Source: Aureobasidium sp. EXF-3400 (Eukaryota; Ascomycota; Dothideomycetes; Dothideales; Saccotheciaceae). From it: a stretch of 64,000 nucleotides of DNA. The notes beneath the pieces are model-generated. The model was given only the letters and a program-made list of their open reading frames with translations. It was not told the DNA's origin and ran no database searches. Position 1 is the first letter of the stretch. Every line of letters starts with the position of its first letter. Of this stretch, positions 1 through 11,138 are shown piece by piece. Both the position numbers and the translations under genes were made by a program. The stretch covers positions 147,832-211,831 of the forward strand of contig SWBL01000040.1 in NCBI GenBank assembly GCA_024195585.1, given 5' to 3'.

Positions 1-2
1 AA

Positions 3-341
3 GATATGGATGCTTACAAGAGTGAGTCCGTAGTCGAGCAGAAACTCGAGGACTATTGGAAGACCCATAGTTCGCAGACTACGCTTGTGACCAAGACTTC
101 GTCTGGAGGTGGTGGTAGTGGCAGTGAAAATTCTGCCTCTGCGACTGGGTCTGGTGGTGGTGGTGCTTCTTCAGGGGCTTCTGGTTCGGCAGCTTCGGCG
201 GCTGTTGCAACCTCGGGCACAAATGCCAGCAGTACACCAGGCAGCACACTCATCACGTCTGCGAGCTCGGCAAAGAGCACTTCTACTACGAGTGACGATA
301 AAGGTGGAAAGAGCAAGACGACCACGTCCACAAAGAAGTAA
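3..341 (+). CDS. 3' end of an unknown Gly/Ser/Thr-rich protein (partial)
   Basis: Only the last ~112 codons are in the window, and the frame is open to the left edge, so the ATG at 6 is probably internal. The visible part starts with a short charged stretch (QKLEDYWKTH) and becomes low complexity: two GGGG runs, then Ser, Ala and Thr with a few charged residues, ending in a Lys/Thr tail (TTTSTKK). Such a composition fits a disordered C-terminal tail. There is no membrane segment, so this is not the end of a typical GPI protein. Nothing here identifies the family, and the upstream exons are needed to name it. Confidence 0.6.
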   Translation, partial: DMDAYKSESVVEQKLEDYWKTHSSQTTLVTKTSSGGGGSGSENSASATGSGGGGASSGASGSAASAAVATSGTNASSTPGSTLITSASSAKSTSTTSDDKGGKSKTTTSTKK

Positions 342-820
342 ATCATACTTGTACCATATTATCATGTCTAGGCGTTGGAGTTCTGCACAAAATCACAATT
401 TCCTTTTCATCAGCTATTGCAAGAGACACAACGTGTGTAGTTGTCGTGTTCATTGGGGCCCAGAACTGTGCCGGGAAAGAAAAGAACAAAGAACAAAAAA
501 AAAAGGGGGGTGTCGACTGATAATCGAAATGTCTTATATTTTCTTCCTCCTTTTACTCAGCAAAGCAGATTGTATCTTCAGAGCTTCCTTATTCTCTGAG
601 GTCATCGACGGACTATCAAGGTGCGAACTGGAAGATGTGCATGTGAAAACTGGTGGCGCTGAGCGATATTTACCTTGTATAGGGGTACTGCAGCGGTATC
701 ATGAGCAGGCTGAGCAGGGAGAGATATCCAATCTGGAGGGCAAAGTGATCACTATTACAACTACTGAGCCAAGTGTGCTAGAACATATCTACTTGATCAC
801 GCTAGGCCTCGACACACCCA
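342..820. other. Intergenic, convergent 3' regions
   Basis: This lies between the end of the Gly/Ser-rich gene and the 3' end of the F-box gene on the other strand. It holds a poly-A run followed by G6 near 496-511. I see no coding signal and no RNA gene. Confidence 0.5.
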
Positions 821-2215
821 TCATTCGTGCTCGTCATTCCAAGCATTCCTCAACACAACACCCTCCCTTGCACAGATGTCCTCAAGTTTCTGCAAGCCAG
901 TCGTTTCTTGCTCGTTCGCTGGAAACCCTACAGGTCCATAGTCAATCTTCTCTAAATTCTGCAGAGCTCGACTGTTAACCAAGGTAACGAGCTTGTTCAA
1001 CATAGGGAAAGGACTCCCTTCGATTCCAAAGCGCCTCAGAGACTGAGGTAGCTGGTCGGCTAGATCATCCCCGTGTATCAGAAGGGTGTGGTTGATTTCG
1101 AGCTCTTCTACCGACTTGAATTCCTTGAATGTAACCGGTCCCATCTCATCGAAGTACATTTCCCCAGTAAGACGCAAAGACTGAAGACTGGCTTTATGAC
1201 GGGTCAAGAAGGTCCAGACTCCATCTGGTGGGGCCCAGCGCCAGTTGAAAGGCCATTGCGGCATTCCAGTCCACTCAAAGCTTTCGATAGCACGAAGGTG
1301 ATTCGTCAAATGTTCGAAACCTCTCGAATCCATGGTACAGTAACGGAACGCAAGAGAGGTCAATGCTGAAGGCGGATGACCAAAGTGAGCGCACCCAAGC
1401 ACATGGCAGTTTATGACAGTAAGGGTCTTAAGGCTTGGAAGATTCATGAGCATACGCAAACGGTGATCGTACACTTCAAGACTGTCGTAAACTGTGCCCA
1501 GCTCGATCTTGTGAAGATGACTAAGTGTCTGCGTCATCCCATCTACTCCAGGAAGCATCCACTCCTCAAAGATCGGCATCTGTGTCAGGCGCAGAACGCG
1601 AAGGTTTGGTGCCAGCAGCAGTAACAGAGCCAGCTCTGATCCTTCGTCCCCACCAAGGATGCAGCTATTCGAGCCAGACCAAAGATTATCTGATCTAATA
1701 TATCTGCTGCGTGCCGAGCTGCCAGTAAATCTCCCAAGTCTTTCAAGTGCTTTCACGTAAGTCTGCCGAATAGAAGGATCTGGTGCACTGGGCGCGATCT
1801 TAACGGAAGGATTTTGAGAGACCTGCTGGCGTGCAGTTTCGATCCACGAGCCGAGGAGAAGTTTCGTGATATTCTTGGCAAGACGCGGTTGTTCGATTAT
1901 GGTCCTCAGAAAGAGCCTCAATGTCTTATTGGGCTCGGCTTGGTATCCTGGCTTGTAGACTTGTCTGTGAACTTTTACCCCAGTGTTGTTGGGCTTCGCG
2001 AACGTGGAGTAAAGAATGGGCTCGATGACTCTGTGCCACCTGACGCAGACTTTAGAAAAGCTAGCGAGAGACTTGATGTTTTCGCTCGTCTTTGCGCTTG
2101 GGATGTTGGCGCTGACGAAGTTGGAGCCGACGAATGAGTCATCGTATCTTTGTATGTTGTCGAAGGGCTTGAATATGTGAAGTAAGAGTTCGTCGGGAAG
2201 ATCTTGTATTGACAT
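821..2215 (-). CDS. F-box protein with leucine-rich C-terminal region
   Basis: Single-exon frame of 464 residues starting at the ATG at 2215. The N-terminus (IQDLPDELLLHIFKPF) is a clear F-box start, and the domain continues through a short insert to FSKVCVRWHRVIEPILYSTF near residues 50-70. The rest shows irregular Leu-rich stretches (LRVLRLTQMPIF, LPSLKTLTVINC, LQSLRLTGEMYF, VEELEINHTLL), like the degenerate leucine-rich repeats of fungal F-box proteins. Such proteins normally bind Skp1 through the F-box and present substrates to an SCF ubiquitin ligase via the C-terminal part. The substrate cannot be guessed. The 536 bases upstream separate it from the dehydroquinase gene on the same strand. 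Confidence 0.85.
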   Translation of the reverse strand: MSIQDLPDELLLHIFKPFDNIQRYDDSFVGSNFVSANIPSAKTSENIKSLASFSKVCVRWHRVIEPILYSTFAKPNNTGVKVHRQVYKPGYQAEPNKTLRLFLRTIIEQPRLAKNITKLLLGSWIETARQQVSQNPSVKIAPSAPDPSIRQTYVKALERLGRFTGSSARSRYIRSDNLWSGSNSCILGGDEGSELALLLLLAPNLRVLRLTQMPIFEEWMLPGVDGMTQTLSHLHKIELGTVYDSLEVYDHRLRMLMNLPSLKTLTVINCHVLGCAHFGHPPSALTSLAFRYCTMDSRGFEHLTNHLRAIESFEWTGMPQWPFNWRWAPPDGVWTFLTRHKASLQSLRLTGEMYFDEMGPVTFKEFKSVEELEINHTLLIHGDDLADQLPQSLRRFGIEGSPFPMLNKLVTLVNSRALQNLEKIDYGPVGFPANEQETTGLQKLEDICAREGVVLRNAWNDEHE

Positions 2216-2751
2216 GGCGTGTTGTAGGATACTGGATGGTCTTGTTGAGTGTTCGTGAGTCCAAGAAGATGGATCGCTTTTCGTGGTTCGTGTTGTGACC
2301 CGACCAAGAATGCTATTGTGGCTGACAGGTTCGAGAAGACTGGCGATCTCCTGTTCTTGTACAAGTTGGAGTGGATGGAGGGTGTAAGATGAGTACTGGA
2401 AGGCCGAGAAATAGTTCTGTAGTTACAGTCATCGCGAAATAGGCAACAACAAAGTTTCGAGGGAGTTTGAGCAAGTTCAACCAACCACGCGTAAAATTTT
2501 AAAGAATGGATCGAAACTAGACAGAAACCCCATCACGAGATTGGCCGGAATATATAGACGATAGAAATTAGAGGTTCGAGTGATGATGAGCTTGTGGTTT
2601 TGATGATGGAAAAGTAGGCAGCTCGATAATGACGAAGAAGCTAGTGCTTGCCAGCCAAACCAGCTCGAGGAAAGTGCTACTGCGATACTGTCAGCTCCTT
2701 CCAACACGATCTTCTCAGCAGATCACACTCACCGAATGCTTTCCTAGGCAT
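2216..2751. other. Intergenic, F-box promoter side
   Basis: Between the F-box start and the 3' end of the dehydroquinase gene. Short open frames exist on both strands but none resembles a protein family. No distinct promoter element was recognised. Confidence 0.4.
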
Positions 2752-3219
2752 CTACTTCCCAGCTTTAATCTTCCTCGCAACAAAGTTGACCGCGGCTTCA
2801 TACCCGAACGTCCCCAATCCAGCAATAACAGCAACAGCCTTATCGCTCAAGTAACTCTTATGTCTAAATTCCTCCCTCGCATGCACATTACTGATATGAC
2901 ACTCCACAAATGGAATATTGACTCCACTCAATGCATCCCTCAAGCCCACAGAAGTATGTGTCAGAGCGCCAGGGTTGATGATGATCCAATCTATATGTCT
3001 CTGGCCATCGCCTTGGGGTCCGAAACCAGCTGCTTCGTGGATGCGGTCGATGATGGCGCCTTCGTGGTTTGATTGGAATGTCTCTAGTGAAAGACCATGA
3101 GTTGAGGCGAGAGATTTTGCCGTGGCTTCGACGTCTGAAAGAGTTTCGTGACCATATATTGCAGGCTCGCGGGTACCGAGGAGGTTGAGATTGGGTCCGT
3201 TGATGATGAGGATAGACAT
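2752..3219 (-). CDS. qutE: Type II 3-dehydroquinate dehydratase (catabolic type)
   Basis: A complete single-exon protein of 155 residues, the usual length for type II dehydroquinase. It converts 3-dehydroquinate to 3-dehydroshikimate. Family hallmarks are all present: [18 protein letters not shown] (residues 6-23, including the conserved Arg17 and catalytic Tyr22), [10 protein letters not shown], and ECHISN with the catalytic His near 108. In fungi this soluble dodecameric enzyme serves quinate catabolism (qutE/qa-2), while the biosynthetic step is done by the pentafunctional AROM protein. Here it is not beside other quinate genes: the neighbours are an F-box gene and a short-chain dehydrogenase. 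The symbol is by family, so the physiological role is inferred. Confidence 0.95.
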   Translation of the reverse strand: MSILIINGPNLNLLGTREPAIYGHETLSDVEATAKSLASTHGLSLETFQSNHEGAIIDRIHEAAGFGPQGDGQRHIDWIIINPGALTHTSVGLRDALSGVNIPFVECHISNVHAREEFRHKSYLSDKAVAVIAGLGTFGYEAAVNFVARKIKAGK

Positions 3220-4062
3220 TGTTGTGATGGCTCAATGGGGAGTGGAAATATTCTGCAATCCGGCTTGAGGAAATATGGAGCTAAATTGATTTGGGACTTA
3301 TGTCGAAGAAGATAGAAAGTCAACAAGAAGAAAAGAATGTTACTCTACATACTATGGACAGTCACTGAGTCTCAGAGGGGTTGGTGGAGTCTACAGCTTC
3401 ATGCGACTTCTCGGCAAAATGCTTTCCCGAGTCGGCTTCTGCATCGGGTAGGTACTCTGCAGCGCCAGGTCACCATTTCGTATAACAGAATTTGCACATC
3501 AAGACAAGACGATCGAGTGGCATTGTCTCTTACAAGCTCATAAGTATATTCGTGAACTCATTCAGCAAGACAGCAAGCAAGAGAGAAAGAGTCAAGCTCC
3601 ACTAAAAAGGTGCATGGTTAAACTCCGGCAATATAGAATCCAGGATATTCTTTTCTCTGCGCCAAAGCTGCCTTCTTCCTCTTCACAACAACGCCGTCGT
3701 CCGTCGGACACTGCAACCAGATCGCTGTTGCTACGATGGACGACGGCATCTAGTGTGCTCGGTAAGCAAACTCTCTATCTTCCTTCCCCCACCGCTCAAA
3801 TGATGATTGCAAGGGATCCGAACTGGCCTTCCAAGAGAAGAGTCAAATGCGGACACCATGTTTATTTACTCAATTGTTCCTTCTGACACACACTCGCGAC
3901 TGCTCGATCTATATCACGATTTTCTTTGCACGGCAATTCGCTGACGCGACCCAAAAGACAGATACCTCGGACAGCCAACCCTCTCGACCAACGCGCAAAG
4001 AGATGGATATATGTAATATGGGAATATCTAGCTTCTACAATCCAATGTCGTTTAGACGCACA
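3220..4062. other. Intergenic
   Basis: 843 bases between the dehydroquinase start and the 3' end of the SDR gene. Open frames here are short and look random. No RNA gene or repeat seen. Confidence 0.4.
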
Positions 4063-5055
4063 CTACTGTCCACCCTTTCTCTTCTCCGCCTCCTGCTTTA
4101 TCCACTCAGCAGCACTGTCCTTGTACTCATCATGCCACCTCGACAACGGAGGTCTGCCTTCACAAACATCCCCCATCGCATAAGCCATTCTCGCCTTGTC
4201 CAATTCCTCCGAAACATCATCGTCAGGACACACAATGTAGAATTGTCCCTCCATCATTTTTCTGACACCATATTCTGCAACCTGCGAACCCAACCATGCG
4301 CCCTCTGGTTTCTTTGCTTTGGCTTCCTCGTCAGGCACGGGACCTATGTTGCCGCTCAAACCTGTGTACGTCCACCCGGGAATCACCAAGTGTGTAGTAA
4401 TCAGCGGGCTAGAATTGTGGAGATCATGACACAGGTGTTCGGCAAGGTGTTTAAGCGTGGCCTTGCTAGCATTGTATGCTGGGTTATTACCACCAGGTGG
4501 GTTGGTGATTCCCTGCTTGCTCCCCGTGATAACGATTGACGAAGGTGTGTTTTTGTTCTGGAGAAGAGGCAGGAATGCAGCGATGCCGTTGAGCACACCA
4601 AAGACGTTTGTGTCGTAGGTTTTGTGGTGGTATGCTGGGTCTAGCCACGTGCTGAGTGCGCCAAAGCCTTGGGTTGGTTTGAACGAGGCGCCGGCATTCA
4701 GCATCAAGAGATCGACATTGCCGAATTTGGCTTCGATTTCGGATTTGAGGTTTCGCCATTGTGCGAGTTCAGAGACGTCCTTTGAGTGTACGTTAGCAAT
4801 CGTGTTCTGTCGCATGGCTCAGATGCTCCCCAAACTCTTGTGTATGCATACCATATCGTAGACTTCGGTCTTCTGTCCAGTCTTGGCGGTTCCTGACAAG
4901 ACGTCCTTTGCCTTCTGGAGGCTCTCGGTAGACTTATCCACCAGAGCGACATTCATGCCGAACTTTTGACATAGCTGAGCAAAAGCAAAGCCTACGCCAG
5001 AGGCGCCGCCTGTGATAAGAGCCGTACGATTGGCTTGGAAGACCTGAGATGCCAT
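4063..5055 (-). CDS. Classical short-chain dehydrogenase/reductase
   Basis: Two exons, 4852-5055 and 4063-4779, joined across a 72-base intron (donor GTATGC, branch GCTAAC, acceptor AAAG) to give about 306 residues. The Rossmann nucleotide-binding motif TGGASGVG is at residues 15-22, LNAGA near 95-99, and the catalytic Ser155 and Tyr170-x3-Lys174 (AYNASK) are intact, so an NAD(P)-dependent oxidoreductase is expected. The C-terminal part contains VIPGWTYTGL, resembling the substrate loop region. No signal peptide; probably cytosolic. The substrate is unknown. Phase and family motifs (YDM then DVS) support the splice. Confidence 0.88.
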
Positions 5056-5447
5056 TTTGCCTGTAATATTGCTGGGGGATAGTTTCAGATGTGTATGCGA
5101 CAACAAAAGAAAGAAGATGAAGGAGACCGAGCTTCCAGTGCTTCGTCCAGTATTATTAATGACGACAGTGGAGAGCTTTGAGGCTTCGGAGCTATGTATA
5201 CCGTTGCAAAGACCTCGGCCTAACTCCGAGGTCGCGACAATACGATGTAGATCACGAACCTTGTTTCTATGCAACCAGCCTTCTTGTTACATTCATTACA
5301 AATACCAATGATGATCTTGTGCAATTCTGCATTGTGTGAGCAAATCTGTATTATACATTTCTATGGAGATTTTTACTCCCTATCGACATTTTAAGACCAC
5401 CTTTGTAAGTCTATTTATCATGAAGTCATCTATCTCCTTTTCTTCCT
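5056..5447. other. Intergenic
   Basis: 392 bases holding the promoter of the SDR gene and the 3' flank of the alpha-glucosidase gene. Nothing specific recognised. Confidence 0.4.
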
Positions 5448-8400
5448 CTACCACTCAAGGACCCAATCCTTAGCCCAGGCACCAGCAGAGGTGACGTTCT
5501 GAAGACCGGTGACCTTGAGAACCTTGCTAGTGGAGTTGTAGTTGACACCGGACATCAAAGCCTGGCCGTTGAGTGACACATTCTTGGGTGCGTCTTGAAC
5601 ACCGAGAACAGTGATGTTGGCAAGGGCGTTCTTCTCCTGCCAAAGACCGCGAGCCGAAGCGTACAGACGCTGGTTCTCGGCAGTGAAGTCAACATACAAG
5701 GTCGAGTTCTGAACGATGCTCTCGCCGTCATCAATGTACAAGCTGCCAGTAGCAGTGCCTTCAGCTGAAAGAGCAGCAATAACACTCCAGGAGCTGTTTC
5801 TGCATTCAGTGGTTGTGAGACCGGCCTCTTGTTGGGGCAAGACACTGCCACCACGGATGTGAACGTTGATGTGACCAAGGGGTGCGTCCATGGTAACATT
5901 TGCGCCATGAGAGGCAGGAACAGCGCTCTGGTTGTACCAGTCATACCAGACAACTCCATCCTTACTGCCAGGAAAGACACCATTGACAGTAGTGGCCTGG
6001 GGCAGGAGAACGGGGGTGATGAGCAAGCTGGGTCCGAGCATGAACTGGCGGTTGGCGTCGACAAGGCTAGGGTCGTTGGGGAACTCCCAAGCCATAGCGC
6101 GCAAGAAAGTGCTACCAGTCGTGTGTGCCGAGTGGAAGAGGGTGTAGATGTAGGGCAGAAGCGAATAACGGATGCTCATTGCACGCTTGCTAGCGTCAAT
6201 GACCGAGCTCCAGACGTAAGGCTCCTGCGAGTTGTCGCCCAGAGTGTTGTGGTTGCGGTAGAAGGAGAAGAAGGCGCTCATCTGCATCCAACGGTTGCAA
6301 AGCTCCTCATCCGAGTTACCAGAGAAGCCACAGGTGTCGGCACCAAACATGGGAATACCGAAGAGCGAGAAATCGAGGGCTTGAGGGATACTGAAGAGCA
6401 TGGACTCCCAGGTGGCATAGTTGTCACCACCCCAGTGTCCAGCGTATCGACCAGCACCAGCAAAAGTACTGCGACCGATGATGAACGGACGCTTAGCCTT
6501 GATGGTCTCGGTGAGAGCGATATAAGTTGCGTTGAGAATGTCAATGCCGAAGAGGTTGTGGATATCATACTCCTGTACGCCGGTGGCATGAGTGGCATTG
6601 GGTGCGACAGCATGAACTCCCAAGTCGCCAAGCTGGTTGTTGATGACATAAGGAGGATGGTCGACATCACGAACTCCAGGAGTAGGTGTGGTTCTAAGAT
6701 AGGGCTGAGTCGTGGTACTCGAGGTCTGTGTGGCCGCATTGGCAGATGCCTGAGAGACGGACAGGGACGATGCAACAGCAGCTTCAGTAGCGTTGGTGAT
6801 ATTGAAGCCCTCGGGGTATCCGTAATCGACATCACCAGGTTCGCCAGGAAGAAGGAAAGGGGGGTGAACAGGGTTCAAGTGCAGGTTACCAGTTCCACAA
6901 CTGCCGACACAGAAGGAACTGACTTCTGACATGTCAATCCAGATGCCATCAACTTGAATCTTCTGGTGCCATTCCTTGAGAGACTGGGTCCACCACTGAG
7001 TAGCATTCTCAGCCAGCCAATCGGGGAAGACGGTGAAGCCAGGCCAGACAGCACCAATGTATTCAGATCCATCGGGGTTCTTCATGAAGACGTCCATATC
7101 ATGACCCTGAGAATAGACAGAGTAGGCATCCGAAATGTTGTCGGGGTTGGGGATGTAGAGTGCTGAGTCGACGATAGTAACGTAGTGTTGGTTGTTGGCG
7201 TGGAGACCATCAATAAACTGCTTGCCCTGGTCGTAAGGGAATGTGTTAGGGTCGTTCTCGAAGTCACGATATTGGAACATGTAGTCCTAAAGCGAAGTTA
7301 CAATTAGCAAGATGTCAAAGATTGGATCCTCCCTGTGTGCCAAAGTGTGTAACGCGTGCAGCTATAAAAATGCACAATACTACCGGAAATTAAACAGTGC
7401 CTATTGAGAGGCGACGACTTATCGCCTCCCAGTGACCATGCCTCCATTCCCGAACACATTTGTGCATTTTTGTAGCTGCAAGCAATACAGACTTTAGCAC
7501 ACGAGGAGGATGTGAGGGTATAACTTACAATATCGTTCCAAATAGTCTCGAGAGGAATCCCAAACTTGGCAAAGTTATCAACAACGTCCTGCATCATGGT
7601 CCAGTTCTTGTAACCCCAGCGGCACTGGTGGTATCCGAAGGCCCAGTACTGCTGCATAGCAGGAAGACCAATAGCACCAGCCTGGTACTGCTTGGTAACC
7701 TCAGCAGGAGTTGGGCCATCGAAGAAGTAGAGATCGATGGTTCCACCAAGGGTTCTCCAAGTGATGTTTCCGGCGTTAAGAATAGGTTCCTGACCGTGGG
7801 CGTTTCTCAAGTAGACACCGTGACTGTACGAGATGTAGCTGGCATTTGTGCTTGCATTGCCGGTCAGGAGAGTCAAGTTGCCTGTCATGGAGTCCTTCTC
7901 GTAGTATCTGGTGTCGAGGTAGAAGGGGTGGGTACCGTACAAGTTTCTGTCAATGGGGTTACCATTGTCGGCTGCGTACATGGTGGCAGTCAAGTTGTCG
8001 CCGAGTCTGATACCATGGAGGCGCTCTCCCAGACCATAGAGGTTGTAGTTCTCAGGTAAGGTAGACACAAACTCGATAAATTGGTCCTCGTAAACAAGGA
8101 CGGTGCCCTCAGTGGAGAAGAGAACATCACCAGTCGACTTTCTCAGAACAGCAAAACTGAAAGTAGGGTCGTTGGACCAGACGAATTGAAGGTCGGAGTC
8201 ATCGGTAACTTCATCAGTCTGCTCGGGCTTGTATACTTGGTCGGAGGGTAAGATATACCAGGTAGCGTTCTCTGCAGTGAGGTGGGATGGTGAGATCTCG
8301 ACTGCCAGACGGTGGGCAGATTGATAAGCAACGGTGAGATTGAGAACATCAACGTCGGTGCCGTAGACATTGCAAGCCGGTCCGGCAAGATTCAGAGTAG

Positions 8401-8768
8401 CTGAGAAGCCGTACTGGTTGTGCTCAACATTCGAGGCCTTGTATCCAGGACAGACGCTCTGCGCAACCTTGGCCTGCGGGTCCTCGACATTGGGTATCAA
8501 GTTTGCGCCATTATCGACAGCTGCAGGTAGAGTGTACTGAGCAGTGAATCTGATCCGGAAAGTCAATGTCTGCAGACTTCGCGAATGAATTTCAAAAAGC
8601 TTACGTGGAGTATGTGCCATTCAAAAGGACTGACGCTGTGCTGCCAGAGTATGTGGATGCAATGATATCTGCATCGGCGGTCTTGGTGGCATCAGAGCTG
8701 GTTGTCTGAGAAACGGCTGCTGTAGCAGGCAGGGCGAAGAGGGCTGCCCTCTTGAAACGAGGGAACAT
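5448..8768 (-). CDS. agdA: Secreted GH31 alpha-glucosidase
   Basis: Three exons (8605-8768, 7529-8549, 5448-7286) give about 1007 residues, close to Aspergillus AgdA. The N-terminus MFPRFKRAALFALPATAAV is a signal peptide. GH31 landmarks: WNDIDYM spans intron 2; WIDMSE carries the nucleophile (about Asp513); HWGGDNYATWE carries the acid/base (about Asp683). Many Asn-x-Ser/Thr sites fit secretion. It should release glucose from maltose and malto-oligosaccharides outside the cell. Intron 1 is 55 bases, while intron 2 is 242 bases and contains a palindromic insertion (separate entry). An in-frame ATG at 8852 was not used because a TATA-like box lies just upstream of it and the signal peptide begins at 8768. 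The symbol is by homology. Confidence 0.93.
7287..7528 (-). other. Intron 2 of the alpha-glucosidase gene (242 bases)
   Basis: Donor GTAAGT and acceptor CTTTAG, with a branch-like GCTAAT about 24 bases before the acceptor. Splicing restores WNDIDYMFQYRDF, which is strictly conserved in GH31. At 242 bases it is far longer than the other ~45-70 base introns nearby. Removing the 186-bp palindrome inside it would leave a normal 56-base intron. Confidence 0.9.
7326..7511. repeat. 186-bp imperfect palindrome (foldback element) inside an intron
   Basis: Arms at 7326-7377 and 7460-7511 are inverted repeats: I count 44 of 52 positions matching. The innermost 20 bases (7358-7377 against 7460-7479) have one mismatch. 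A perfect 7-bp hairpin (GAGGCGA at 7408-7414, TCGCCTC at 7422-7428) sits exactly at the centre, so the whole forms one symmetric stem-loop around 7418. The ends are ATCCTCC and GGAGGAT. No clear target-site duplication is visible. It could be a foldback or MITE-like insertion or an introner-like element. It encodes nothing. Confidence 0.85.
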
Positions 8769-8858
8769 GATGCTGCCAATGATCTCGAGGAGACAAAGTG
8801 ACAGAATGAGAAAGGCTAGTTGTCTGTCAGTGAGTGGAGGAGACAGGAGCATGGTGAG

Positions 8859-8866
8859 TATTTATA
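8859..8866 (-). promoter_or_regulatory. TATA-like box of the alpha-glucosidase gene
   Basis: On the minus strand the sequence reads TATAAATA, about 90 bases before the chosen ATG at 8768. This favours that start over the in-frame ATG at 8852, which would be only 7 bases from the box. Confidence 0.45.
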
Positions 8867-9051
8867 CACGCACCAAGTGATATATTATCCACCAAAGAAG
8901 GTTTGGTTTGGCGTGTTTCCCCGCTTAAATACTCACTATGGTGCTATTGGTCACAGGCACATCATTGCCTCGACGGACTGTCTTGCATGGTCTGTCCAGT
9001 GAGAGACAAGCCACCTTCAATGGATCGTCAGCAGAACTTGCTGCCAAGTCG

Positions 9052-9065
9052 CGGAAAGAGGCAGG
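9052..9065 (+). promoter_or_regulatory. Possible AmyR-type site (CGGN8AGG)
   Basis: CGG, 8 bases, AGG matches the published AmyR consensus CGGN8(C/A)GG, about 285 bases upstream of the alpha-glucosidase ATG. A single match of this loose pattern is likely by chance in this much sequence, so it is only a suggestion. Confidence 0.25.
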
Positions 9066-11101
9066 AACGAACTTGACCGAGGAAGCTAACGAGGAACGTT
9101 CTTGTCAATGCTTGAGACCGGCGCCCCGCCATGTGGGTTAACATGGAGTGACCGTGGAGATCATCCTCTCTCTCCAAGCTTTTGTCCCACAGGCTTGCCG
9201 TCTTCAAAACCCTTTTGATCATCATCCGACTTTCCTTCCAGATGATCATAATCTGCTGATCTCCGAGAGCTCAGAACCCGGATCGATGCTTTTGACGCCC
9301 TGCCGGTCCGAGGAACAGGATACTTGAACCGAACACCACTTTTTCGATCTGTACCTCAAGCCCTATCAAGCTCGGTTACAACCACATCTCAAGCTCAAGG
9401 CCAGAGTGAGATGCAGAACAACTCCTCTCGTAATCAGATCCTTCCATACGCCTTTCAAACCAGCCTCATGACGCATGTGGAATACCTGCCTCTCAAACCC
9501 TTCGCGAAAAGAACAAGGTTACAAAGCATGCCCCGCAGTCTGCAAAAGCGCCCGCAAGTTCAAGCAACACCCCGGTCCGTTTTTCGGACACTCTTACCCG
9601 CCCTTCTCCAAAGCTTGTTTTGCTACGGCCCTCTTCTCGGAGAAATTCTCGCGATAACTGTTTTTCTCTCTTTCGCGATGATACCTCCATCGGGAAACGG
9701 GCAAAAAAGGTGAATGACGCTCTGTCTGTCTGTGCTGCGGCAGTGATGAGTACGCCCTTCGACAGTATGAGTGGAGGAAATGTCTGTGGTAGAGGGAAGC
9801 GGCATTGACGATAAGGTGTCTAGGTAGATGTTGCCTTTCATCGACTCAGCCTTCTGAACACGTCTCTCATGAGCAGGGTGTTGATGCTCATGGGTCATTG
9901 TTGCCAACAATTGAGCCCAGGGTGTTGGCCGCAACAACAGTCGAAAACACCTATCATGGCATTTTACCACCGCAACAATGTATATTCGAGTTTTGCGGGT
10001 GACTACGAGTACTTTAGTCTATGTGTGGTTAGTTCGGCCGTGTGTGTGGATGAACATATCGGTGGCAGAGGGAAGCGACAATAGAGCAAAGTGGTTCGCA
10101 ACAGCGAGGTCGATTCCCTGTCAGCATTCCAGGCGCTTGTCTCGGATTCTCTATCAATGTGTCGTCAACGTAAGTGGTCAACCAATAACTAACATGCACT
10201 GTCTTTCGTTGCCTTCATCGATCTTTCGATGGCATCAGCAGAATCTTCGCTGAACCTATCCATAATCTATAACCCTTCCATCCTTGACGTCGTCGTCCTT
10301 GTCGCTGCTGCATCAATCATCAGATTGTTCTGTTTTGATATGTGAGAAGGGCACATTTGAAACATGCTGCTCGAGAGTGCAACAACAGAGAAGCAGAGAC
10401 CACCAACTTTGCTTCGTCTATGTTCAAGAACAACAGCACCGAACACTGAACCTACATCAGAACCATAAATCAACGTTGATCTTTGGTGCACTCTTAGGAA
10501 GCGCTACTGTGGCGGTGCTATGCGTTTACACATTGTTACATTGTGCGTCGAGGAGTGGCTAATGACGTTGATGAAGAAGATGGCGAGGGGAGCGTAGAGA
10601 ACAATCTAAAGAATAGAGTTGATGGCGACAAAAATGGTGCAATACTCGTCACAGATCTCTAGCAAGAATTTTATCGACTAAAGAGCCAAAACAATGATAA
10701 ACGCTGGATTCAGCCACAATATATCTGTCCCATGCATGGTAAGTCCTCGGTGACGAATCAAAGAACGGGCTTATACAGCTTATCAGCCACATTTTGCAAG
10801 GCAAGCACCCGAAACAAGACTCGCTCTTTTCGCCTTATTTTCTGCAGCAGCGACTGACGGAGCAAATATCGACAGAAAGGTAGAGCTGGGATTCGCGGCT
10901 GTCAGCAGGCTGAAACAAGGAGTGTACGCGCAGACTTGGAGATATTCGGGAATGTCAGAGCGAATCAAGAGGTGCATCAAGCCTCCAACTAATCAAGCCT
11001 TGGATGATCCTGCAAGCCAGACGCATGAGGACAAGGCTGATATGGGAGGCCGCTCGCAAAGAGGGGGTGACGGAGCGGGATTTCATCTTGCTTTTCTGTT
11101 C

Positions 11102-11106
<5 letters not shown>

Positions 11107-11136
<30 letters not shown>
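11107..11136 (+). repeat. (CT)15 microsatellite upstream of the NLR gene
   Basis: A pure CT dinucleotide run of 30 bases, 58 bases before the ATG at 11195. Pyrimidine tracts often precede transcription starts in filamentous fungi, so it may lie in the core promoter or 5' leader. Such runs are length-variable. Confidence 0.9.

Positions 11137-11138
<2 letters not shown>

Noticed and set aside
5829..6929. 366-codon open frame antisense to the alpha-glucosidase gene
   Set aside because: It mirrors codon bias of the true gene on the other strand and shows no family features.
8605..8852. In-frame ATG at 8852 as the start of the alpha-glucosidase
   Set aside because: A TATA-like box lies 7 bases upstream of it, and the signal peptide is cleaner from 8768.
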